24,297 bases of DNA from a virus. Each line of letters begins with the position of its first letter. Within the stretch, counting starts at the first letter, position 1. Location of the stretch: IMG/VR virus record IMGVR_UViG_3300025889_000919, positions 1-24,297 of that record. One strand, written 5' to 3'. The notes beneath the pieces are model-generated. The model ran no database searches. It had not been told where the DNA came from and saw only the letters and a list, made by a program, of their open reading frames with translations. Made by a program: the position numbers and the translations under genes. Positions 1 to 4,072 of the stretch are shown one piece after another.

Positions 1-58
1 TAGAAAAATAAATACATGTCAATAAAATTCTATTTTTTAGCCGTAAGAAAATGGTATT

Positions 59-147
59 TTTCCTAGAATGCTGGGAATTTCCTAGTAGTTTCCTAGTTAA
101 TTTTAAGCTAAAAGTGTTGGTATTATTGGTTTTTCCTAGTTTCCTAG
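59..147. repeat. Five direct copies of TTTCCTAG
   Basis: Exact octamers TTTCCTAG start at 59, 78, 89, 132 and 140, all in the same orientation, with start-to-start steps of 19, 11, 43 and 8 bases. Several steps are near multiples of a DNA helical turn. I saw no comparable cluster elsewhere in the window. Candidate roles are iterons for an origin-binding protein or operators for a regulator. The function is inferred from arrangement only. Confidence 0.7.
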
Positions 148-342
148 AAAAAAGTGCTGTAATGAAAAAAAAATAATTATTTTTTTTTCTAAGGAAGGGG
201 TATAGGGACTGGGAAAGTGGGAAAGTAATTTTTTGACTTGCAATTTTTGTCATTTACGGATATCTATTAATAGTTAATAGTTGTTTTTTTTCATATTAGC
301 TCTTTTCAAACATAAACGGAGGTACCATGACTTAGCTGACAA

Positions 343-357
343 GGGGGGATACCCCCC
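343..357. other. G6/C6 hairpin
   Basis: Six G (343-348), a three-base spacer ATA and six C (352-357) form a perfect 6-bp all-GC stem in an otherwise A/T-rich region. No U-run follows on either strand, so it is not a standard intrinsic terminator. It could be a protein-binding site, a structured-RNA stem or a block to polymerase. Confidence 0.6.
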
Positions 358-360
358 ATT

Positions 361-386
361 GGCCCGTGAGCCGTGTTCCGTGATCC
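361..386. repeat. Tandem CCGTG heptamers, intergenic copy
   Basis: CCGTG occurs three times at exact 7-base steps, read on the + strand as (C)CCGTGA-GCCGTGT-TCCGTGA. Similar tandem heptamers occur inside two leftward genes at about 1449-1464 and 13491-13507, in the same orientation. The family is therefore dispersed in this genome. Its function is unknown. Confidence 0.65.
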
Positions 387-394
387 TTTAACGC

Positions 395-422
395 TTGACA
401 TAAAACCGTTAATCGCTATATA
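395..422 (+). promoter_or_regulatory. Sigma70-like promoter facing right
   Basis: A consensus -35 TTGACA (395-400) is followed after 16 bases by TATATA (417-422). Transcription would start near 429 and run rightward, opposite to the first leftward gene. No rightward gene follows, so it would make either a short RNA or an antisense transcript to the small-gene operon. Confidence 0.5.
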
Positions 423-465
423 CCGTTCTCGAATATATATTCAATCCCTTAAGTTTATGTTTAGG

Positions 466-497
466 AGTCCTGGGGATGGGAGACTGGAACCAGGACT
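466..497. other. 8-bp hairpin at the end of the leftward operon
   Basis: AGTCCTGG (466-473) pairs perfectly with CCAGGACT (490-497) around a 16-base loop. One arm reaches the stop codon of the last leftward gene. Its position fits a transcript 3' end for that operon, or a structure in an RNA made from the promoter at 395-422. No U-run follows on either side, so it is not called as an intrinsic terminator. Confidence 0.4.
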
Positions 498-892
498 TAA
501 ACAATCACACTTACCAAGATACTCGTAAACAAAGCAGTCGTTGCACTCGTCACGCATCTTCGTAAATGTTCTAAATGTTTTCGGTGGTATTTTTTAGATT
601 CAGGTTCCTTACAATTACGATACTTATGATACTGCACATAATATCTTCTCCAAGCAACCTGCTTTTCAGTAAATTTTATATCCTTTTTTTCGATAGCTTG
701 TATGTATTTTGATTTAACATGTTCTGGACTAAATCCTGCCCAATAACAAACTTTTTGAAAATCATCATCATCATTAATAATCCAATTGTGCGCATCAAAC
801 TTATAAACAGAGCTCTTTCGATCGTTTTGATTGTTGCATGAATCTTCTAAAGCATTACATAAAACTCCACGCCAAAGTTTTTCTTCAGCCAT
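497..892 (-). CDS. Small hypothetical protein, last gene of the leftward operon
   Basis: About 131 residues from the ATG at 892. The frame stays open upstream to a GTG at 967, with another ATG at 913. None of these starts has a clear Shine-Dalgarno sequence. I chose 892 because the N-terminus (MAEEKLWRGV) looks natural and longer versions would overlap the preceding gene. The middle is acidic (an INDDDDF patch) and rich in Trp and Tyr. The C-terminal part is basic, and the last 18 or so residues are hydrophobic and could be a tail anchor or simply buried. I recognise no family. It is the tenth and last gene of a compact operon, so an early host-interaction role is possible but unproven. Confidence 0.6.
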   Translation of the reverse strand: MAEEKLWRGVLCNALEDSCNNQNDRKSSVYKFDAHNWIINDDDDFQKVCYWAGFSPEHVKSKYIQAIEKKDIKFTEKQVAWRRYYVQYHKYRNCKEPESKKYHRKHLEHLRRCVTSATTALFTSILVSVIV

Positions 893-926
893 AATTTCTT
901 GAGTAGATAACATAGTGGCAGCGAAG

Positions 927-1139
927 CTAGTGCCCATAAGTTTTAACAAGGTAGGAGAGTAAGTCACGGAAATATACTACCCGATCAGGGTCACTCCTTC
1001 GTTTTTTATAATGGTAATTATAGTCATCATGGACATTTTCTATTAGATTATGAATATCCTGTCCAGACCACCCCTCGACTTTCGGTATATCTAAAAAATC
1101 TTTAAAGATACTCATATCTACAGTGTAATCAGTTGCCAT
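927..1139 (-). CDS. Small hypothetical acidic/aromatic protein
   Basis: About 70 residues. The ATG at 1139 overlaps the end of the upstream gene by 11 bases and has a purine-rich GGTGGA about 10 bases before it. A GTG further upstream at 1151 is also possible. The protein has a short acidic N-terminal half and a C-terminal half rich in Tyr, His, Lys and Arg (YNYHYKKRRSDPDR). No membrane segment or metal-binding cysteines are visible. I do not recognise a family. It is coupled to both neighbours within the leftward small-gene operon. Confidence 0.6.
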   Translation of the reverse strand: MATDYTVDMSIFKDFLDIPKVEGWSGQDIHNLIENVHDDYNYHYKKRRSDPDRVVYFRDLLSYLVKTYGH

Positions 1140-1398
1140 CAGCTTTTCCACCCTTCACTACACTTAATTTAATAATTTTTGCTTTTTTCTCTACGCGTCT
1201 TTGTTTAATATTTTTCCAAATCATCTGAATGTCTTGCATAAAATTTGGATCAAAGGTATCTCGATAATCAAATTTTTGGCCCATATACAATCGGAACATC
1301 ACTCCTGTCACGAGTGCATATTCCTTCATGTTTAATTGTTTAGCTAAAATATGTAACGACTTATGTAAATCGCTAATGTCTTGTGTATTTTTTGCCAC
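1129..1398 (-). CDS. Small hypothetical basic protein, GTG start
   Basis: 89 residues, starting with GTG at 1398 preceded by AGGA eight bases upstream. It overlaps the end of the zinc-finger gene by 26 bases. The sequence looks mainly helical, and residues 55-85 are very basic (KNIKQRRVEKKAKIIK), so nucleic-acid binding is possible. I recognise no family. It sits in the middle of the leftward operon and overlaps the next gene by 11 bases, which suggests coupled translation. Confidence 0.65.
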   Translation of the reverse strand: MAKNTQDISDLHKSLHILAKQLNMKEYALVTGVMFRLYMGQKFDYRDTFDPNFMQDIQMIWKNIKQRRVEKKAKIIKLSVVKGGKADGN

Positions 1399-1648
1399 GA
1401 ATCAATTCCTTTATTGCGGTTATTAAACCTATTAAAAAGCCCGTACTAGGGCCGTGATCCGTGTTTATTGGTTCTAAGTATCCATTACCATCGCAATGCT
1501 GACATAACTTTAAAGGCTCACTGACCTGGAGTTCTTCTGCTGTTGCAAAATATCCATTGCCCTTACAAGTCATACAGATCTCGTATGATTCAACTTTATC
1601 GAATGACGATACTTCTTTGATTCCGAATGTCAAATCTTTTTTTGTCAT
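1373..1648 (-). CDS. DnaJ-type zinc-finger small protein
   Basis: 91 residues. Two CxxCxGxG motifs (C25-C28 and C49-C52) are the signature of the DnaJ central cysteine-rich domain. Full DnaJ has four such repeats binding two zinc ions, so this protein should bind one. There is no J domain. Just after the finger, residues 62-69 (NTDHGPST) are encoded by a copy of the CCGTG heptamer repeat. The C-terminus is a hydrophobic stretch (about 70-83) followed by a basic tail. The start at 1648 has a strong GGGAGG Shine-Dalgarno and overlaps the previous stop as ATGA. Likely a protein- or nucleic-acid-binding zinc module. The partner is unknown. Confidence 0.85.
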   Translation of the reverse strand: MTKKDLTFGIKEVSSFDKVESYEICMTCKGNGYFATAEELQVSEPLKLCQHCDGNGYLEPINTDHGPSTGFLIGLITAIKELIRGKKYTRH

Positions 1649-1878
1649 AGTCCTCCCTCCCTTCTCATCTTATCTAATAGTTCATGATTGTCTTTTAACT
1701 TATGGTCAAACGGTTTTGTTCTAGGATTTTTACCTTTTGGCCATCTACACTTTATGGTCAACTTTTGTTCTTTATGAAGTTCACCAGATAAAATAATTAT
1801 ATCATGCCCATTTTCATGAGGATGGATATAATGCCTTATATAAGTTGGTATGGTGATTTCACCTTCTCCCTTTTTCAT
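1645..1878 (-). CDS. Small hypothetical His/Lys-rich protein
   Basis: 77 residues, ATG at 1878, directly abutting the stop of the upstream gene, with AAGGA nine bases before it. The first half is beta-like with several histidines (IRHYIHPHENGH). The second half is very basic (RWPKGKNPRTKPFDHK). The stop overlaps the zinc-finger gene by four bases (ATGA). I recognise no family. It is probably a small soluble protein of the early operon. Confidence 0.65.
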   Translation of the reverse strand: MKKGEGEITIPTYIRHYIHPHENGHDIIILSGELHKEQKLTIKCRWPKGKNPRTKPFDHKLKDNHELLDKMRREGGL

Positions 1879-2094
1879 TTAGTTATCCTTCCCTTCTTTA
1901 CCTAAACATTCTTCACACATATCTATGCGATCTGATAAAATGTCTTGTCGTTCAGATAAGTTATCTAATCGTTTACTTATAATGGTCAAAAGTTTATCAT
2001 GACGATCAATCATTACATTCATCCCCTTCAAAAGATTAGTAATCTCTGTCATCATGGCAACTGAAACAGTCACTTTACTTTTTTGATCGGCCAT
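1879..2094 (-). CDS. Small coiled-coil protein with C-terminal CxxC
   Basis: About 71 residues from the ATG at 2094. A longer reading to 2163 runs out of phase through the preceding gene and its extra N-terminus looks artificial. The central part has heptad-like leucine/isoleucine spacing (roughly residues 30-60), which indicates a coiled coil and probable oligomerisation. It ends with MCEECLGKE, a lone CxxC that could be redox-active or bind metal in a dimer. It overlaps the ribbon-helix-helix candidate upstream by 20 bases. No family recognised. Confidence 0.65.
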   Translation of the reverse strand: MADQKSKVTVSVAMMTEITNLLKGMNVMIDRHDKLLTIISKRLDNLSERQDILSDRIDMCEECLGKEGKDN

Positions 2095-2278
2095 TGAGTA
2101 ATGTTTTAAGATATTTATCTTTAGGTTGTTTAGTTTTTTTAGCACGTATATCGACATACTCATGTAACATTTTCGATATCATAGCTGCAGGGGATCTAAA
2201 TTTAGCATCACATAATGCTTTCAGTATATCGTAATCAGGTTTTCTGACTGCAACGCTTTTAAATTTATTTATATCCAT
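2075..2278 (-). CDS. Ribbon-helix-helix-like small DNA-binding protein (candidate)
   Basis: 67 residues. The layout is a short N-terminal strand (KSVAVRK, about 7-13), a helix (DYDILKALCDAKF), a turn and a second helix (SPAAMISKMLHEYVD), then a lysine-rich tail. This matches the size and order of Arc/CopG-type ribbon-helix-helix domains, which bind DNA as dimers through the strand. The start at 2278 has AGGAG about 10 bases upstream and overlaps the previous gene by 14 bases. If the call is right, it is a natural candidate to regulate the divergent promoter region at 2809-2872. The assignment is by pattern only. Confidence 0.55.
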   Translation of the reverse strand: MDINKFKSVAVRKPDYDILKALCDAKFRSPAAMISKMLHEYVDIRAKKTKQPKDKYLKTLLNGRSKK

Positions 2279-2453
2279 GTTTCTTACACTCCTCTTTCAT
2301 CTGTTGTTTGGTTGTTATTTTTGGGTTTGCTAACACAATATAAAATCTTTCAAAGTATGGATTGTTATCACTGAAGTCCCAACCCATTTTTTTACTCAAT
2401 CTTTTGTGAGCAGCATATTGTTTATCTTTCCAGTCTAAATTTTTAAAACTCAT
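2265..2453 (-). CDS. Small hypothetical protein
   Basis: 62 residues (MSFKNLDWKD...), ATG at 2453 overlapping the stop of the membrane-peptide gene as ATGA. The frame extends further upstream to 2540, but that extension overlaps the membrane-peptide gene out of phase and is rejected. The protein is basic and aromatic, with conserved-looking tryptophans near the N-terminus and a final Lys/His cluster. No family recognised. It is one link in the tightly coupled operon. Confidence 0.65.
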   Translation of the reverse strand: MSFKNLDWKDKQYAAHKRLSKKMGWDFSDNNPYFERFYIVLANPKITTKQQMKEECKKHGYK

Positions 2454-2557
2454 ATAAATATAGGTCCTAAAATTAAACCAAGGATAATCAAAAACAATTT
2501 TGGAAATGATATTAAAGTTATAAAAATAATTAATATCCACTCAAAGTCTAGTTTCAT
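2450..2557 (-). CDS. 35-residue single-pass membrane peptide
   Basis: A gene shorter than usual cut-offs. The ATG at 2557 has AAGGA eight bases upstream and overlaps the preceding stop as ATGA. Its own TGA stop overlaps the next ATG as ATGA. After a short charged start (MKLDFEW) almost the whole peptide is hydrophobic (ILIIFITLISF, then LFLIILGLILG), enough for one membrane span or a re-entrant hairpin broken by Pro-Lys at about 19-20. Precise coupling at both ends argues that it is real. Possible roles are an early membrane effector or a holin-like peptide. Neither is shown. Confidence 0.7.
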   Translation of the reverse strand: MKLDFEWILIIFITLISFPKLFLIILGLILGPIFI

Positions 2558-2808
2558 TGCTTGTCCTTTTGTTTATGTTTGATTTCATCATTCACAAGTA
2601 TCGTACAGATCTCTTGATTGAACGGTTTGTAAATGTTCCCGAAGTCATCTGCTAAAAATATATTTTTAACATTACCTTCATGCTTAGCTTTCTCATTCGA
2701 GTTCATCATGTTCTTACCATAATAATCAGTAGCTTCGACATGAGATAGTTGTCTATCTAACTTTTGAATAAGTTCTCTAAACATTACGCTTTTACTTTCT
2801 AGTTTCAT
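2554..2808 (-). CDS. Small hypothetical protein, first gene of the leftward small-gene operon
   Basis: 84 residues from the ATG at 2808. An in-frame ATG at 2829 lies upstream of the -10 of the leftward promoter, so it would not be transcribed from it. There is no Shine-Dalgarno, and the promoter predicts a start of transcription only a few bases before the ATG, so the message may be almost leaderless. The protein is hydrophilic, with an N-terminal helical part (MFRELIQKLDRQL) and a Lys-rich end. No family recognised. Being first from its own promoter, it is probably among the earliest proteins made. Confidence 0.65.
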   Translation of the reverse strand: MKLESKSVMFRELIQKLDRQLSHVEATDYYGKNMMNSNEKAKHEGNVKNIFLADDFGNIYKPFNQEICTILVNDEIKHKQKDKQ

Positions 2809-2817
2809 AGTCCCATT

Positions 2818-2846
2818 TAAATAGGACATGCTAAGTATATTGTCAA
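2818..2846 (-). promoter_or_regulatory. Leftward sigma70 promoter of the small-gene operon
   Basis: On the minus strand TTGACA (2846-2841) is followed after 17 bases by TATTTA (2823-2818). The predicted start near 2811 is about three bases before the ATG at 2808. The -35 box overlaps that of the rightward promoter on the other strand. Confidence 0.65.
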
Positions 2847-2866
2847 GGATAAAAACCTGTCATAAT
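2840..2866 (+). promoter_or_regulatory. Rightward sigma70-like promoter
   Basis: TTGTCA (2840-2845) is followed after 15 bases by CATAAT (2861-2866). Transcription would begin near 2872-2873, right at the ATG of the next rightward gene. The -35 shares the TTGTCAA core with the leftward promoter, so the two promoters probably compete or share a regulator. Confidence 0.45.
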
Positions 2867-2872
2867 GAATTA

Positions 2873-3103
2873 ATGAAAGAATATTTTTTAGCAGGATTAA
2901 TTTGTTTATTAAATCCTATTTCGGATCGTCCTTACTGTATGCAATTTAAAGAAGATCCAATTGTTTATTATTCTTTAGAACAATGTAAAGCAGTAGCTAC
3001 CACAAAAGTCAATGAAATAGCGGCTAATTTCACATCTCAAAACTTTCAAATACTTGAATTAAAAATTGTGTGCCTGGTTGACAAGGTTTCTAAAAACACT
3101 TGA
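2873..3103 (+). CDS. Small protein with signal-peptide-like N-terminus
   Basis: 76 residues from the ATG at 2873. An in-frame ATG at 2828 would lie inside the promoter. The N-terminus MKEYFLAGLICLLNP is hydrophobic enough for a signal peptide or membrane anchor. Three cysteines follow the hydrophobic stretch, the last in a VCLV stretch near the end. They could form disulphides outside the cytoplasm. No Shine-Dalgarno is visible, consistent with a leaderless message. No family recognised. It is the first of three rightward genes. Confidence 0.65.
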   Translation: MKEYFLAGLICLLNPISDRPYCMQFKEDPIVYYSLEQCKAVATTKVNEIAANFTSQNFQILELKIVCLVDKVSKNT

Positions 3104-3128
3104 TTTTACACTAAATAGTTGATAAGAT
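3100..3128 (+). promoter_or_regulatory. Rightward promoter before the second small rightward gene
   Basis: TTGATT (3100-3105), a 17-base spacer and TAAGAT (3123-3128) form a plausible sigma70 promoter. Transcription would start at about 3135, which is the ATG itself. No Shine-Dalgarno precedes that gene. Confidence 0.4.
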
Positions 3129-3134
3129 AATCAC

Positions 3135-3392
3135 ATGAAGCAATATCGTTGCCAAGCGCGTGTAGCTGGTTTGAAATTTGATTGTACCGTAAACGCTACA
3201 TCGGACAGTGAGGCACTCGATAACTTCGCTAACAAGCTCAACAGTAAAGACTATACTGTGCAGGTTGAATCAACATATCGGCCAGATAGAATTTACGTAA
3301 CGTATGAGGAGGTCGAAGATGTTACAAAAGTTAATATCGGAGAAACTTCAGTTGGAGTCACAGTGGGCCAACAAAGCGTTGGAACAAGGTAG
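3135..3392 (+). CDS. Small hypothetical beta-rich protein
   Basis: 85 residues, ATG at 3135 without a Shine-Dalgarno. Residues 1-60 read as alternating strands and one helix (an RCQARVAGLKFDCTVNA strand pair, then DSEALDNFANKL, then YTVQVESTYRPDRIYVTYEEV), a compact alpha/beta domain. The last 25 residues are Val/Gly/Ser/Thr-rich and overlap the next gene out of phase by 74 bases. Two cysteines lie in the first 20 residues. No family is recognised with confidence. It probably forms an operon with the next gene. Confidence 0.65.
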   Translation: MKQYRCQARVAGLKFDCTVNATSDSEALDNFANKLNSKDYTVQVESTYRPDRIYVTYEEVEDVTKVNIGETSVGVTVGQQSVGTR

Positions 3393-3504
3393 AGTTACAA
3401 CAGACATGAAGTGGATCGACATAAAAATAAAAGAGCTCAAAACGAAGATCAATGAGCAAAGTGTTTTAGACGCACAAAAAGGTCTATTTGATATAGCTAG
3501 CTAA
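3319..3504 (+). CDS. Small helical protein
   Basis: 61 residues from the ATG at 3319, which has GAGGAGG a few bases upstream. The ATG at 3304 in the same frame lacks one. The protein is almost entirely helical and charged (KLISEKLQLESQWANKALEQ, then MKWIDIKIKELKTKI), with coiled-coil-like spacing. It starts inside the upstream gene, overlapping it by 74 bases, so translation is probably coupled. Its stop codon lies in a hairpin that may terminate the transcript. No family recognised. Confidence 0.6.
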   Translation: MLQKLISEKLQLESQWANKALEQGRVTTDMKWIDIKIKELKTKINEQSVLDAQKGLFDIAS

Positions 3505-3533
3505 TTAAAAGTTAGTTAAATTTTGATTTTTTT
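3498..3533 (+). terminator. Possible rightward terminator
   Basis: TAGCTAA (3498-3504) pairs with TTAGTTA (3512-3518), with one G-U pair and a 7-base loop. It is followed by AATTTTGA and a run of seven T. It overlaps the stop of the last rightward gene. The stem is A/T-rich, so strength is doubtful. A second A/T-rich inverted repeat lies at 3520-3539. Confidence 0.35.
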
Positions 3534-3542
3534 CAAAATCGT

Positions 3543-3701
3543 TCAATCGGTAGAGGCCTTTATGCCCTTTTCTAAACAGTAACACTCACCACAGAAATAA
3601 ATTTTATTTTCAACTACGACTGCAATTTTTTCACATTTCGAACATTTGTGCTGAACAGGTGTGGGACTTTCTCGGTATACTTTAACATTTTTCCTTTCCA
3701 T
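3543..3701 (-). CDS. 52-residue zinc-ribbon protein
   Basis: The ATG at 3701 is preceded by a strong GGAGGAG. The protein starts MERKNVKVYR and carries CSKC (C20, C23) and CGEC (C37, C40) separated by 13 residues, a classic zinc-ribbon knuckle pair, plus C42. It overlaps the 3' end of the ParB-like gene out of phase by 88 bases. The zinc pairs straddle the overlap, and the strong ribosome site supports it as real. Small zinc ribbons in phages often bind nucleic acid or protein partners. No specific function can be assigned. It would be the last gene of the replication block. Confidence 0.7.
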   Translation of the reverse strand: MERKNVKVYRESPTPVQHKCSKCEKIAVVVENKIYFCGECYCLEKGIKASTD

Positions 3702-4072
3702 AGCTCCTCCATAATGTTATCTACGTTTGGATGCATTTCCCAAAGTTTAACATTTAACCTTGAAAAGAAATTAACCTCTGCATCAGATTGTGCTTTATAG
3801 AAAAAACTTGCGTCACCTAATTTTTTTAAAATTTTAAATCTATGATTCCCATTTCGTAATTGCATCTTTTGGTCTAACACCATAGGACATAACAAACCAT
3901 TTTTTTCAATATCAGCTTTAACAGTTTGTTTAAATTCTACATGAGTACCATGAACAATTTTTACATCATCAAACTTAACAAGTTCTAATCTATCTTTGAA
4001 TATACGATACCAAGGCCAAATAACTTCTCCTGTACCTGCAATAAAATTTTTATGTAGCTTGTCCAAAGTCAT
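3614..4072 (-). CDS. ParB-like domain protein
   Basis: 152 residues. The central part (VKADIEKNGLLCPMVLD, then QLRNGNHRFKILKKLG) resembles the ParB/sulfiredoxin-like fold, with the GNHR segment corresponding to the family's G-x-x-R nucleotide-binding loop. Phage members of this fold are often uncharacterised nucleases or CTPase-like switches. It overlaps the end of the polymerase gene by 23 bases. AGGAG lies immediately against the ATG, too close for ideal spacing, so the start is uncertain. The last 29 codons overlap the zinc-ribbon gene in another frame. Fold call moderate, function unknown. Confidence 0.6.
   Translation of the reverse strand: MTLDKLHKNFIAGTGEVIWPWYRIFKDRLELVKFDDVKIVHGTHVEFKQTVKADIEKNGLLCPMVLDQKMQLRNGNHRFKILKKLGDASFFYKAQSDAEVNFFSRLNVKLWEMHPNVDNIMEELWKGKMLKYTEKVPHLFSTNVRNVKKLQS

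Larger units (their letters stand above)
308..462. repeat. 10-bp perfect inverted repeat flanking a GC-rich island
   Basis: AAACATAAAC at 308-317 is the exact reverse complement of GTTTATGTTT at 453-462. The arms enclose the only GC-rich part of the left intergenic region, including the G6/C6 hairpin, the heptamer tract and a promoter. The arms are A/T-rich, so chance is possible. The enclosed content makes the arrangement worth recording. Confidence 0.4.
1..496. other. Non-coding AT-rich leader region at the left edge
   Basis: I see no convincing coding sequence in this stretch. It is very A/T-rich up to about 300, with long A and T runs. It then turns GC-richer from about 318 to 400. It contains five TTTCCTAG repeats, a G6/C6 hairpin, a tandem heptamer tract, a sigma70-like rightward promoter and a hairpin that abuts the stop codon of the leftward operon. 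These are listed separately. A replication origin or a major control region is a reasonable inference but is not shown. Confidence 0.7.

Noticed and set aside
317-335. GGAGGT followed by ATG ACT TAG, a two-codon reading frame on the + strand
   Set aside because: Good ribosome-site match, but a dipeptide frame in non-coding DNA is most simply chance.
425-500. tRNA-like look of the hairpin region
   Set aside because: No acceptor stem, anticodon arm or T-loop can be drawn on either strand.
2095-2163. Longer start for the coiled-coil protein at 2163
   Set aside because: The added residues are read through the preceding gene in another frame, and the ATG at 2094 gives a normal overlap.
2454-2540. 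N-terminal extension of the 62-residue protein up to 2540
   Set aside because: It would overlap the coupled membrane-peptide gene (2450-2557) out of phase. The ATG at 2453 has the ATGA junction typical of this operon.
3520-3539. ATTTTGA/TCAAAAT hairpin as a bidirectional terminator
   Set aside because: The stem is A/T-only apart from one pair and no U-run follows on either strand. The preceding hairpin is the better, though weak, candidate.
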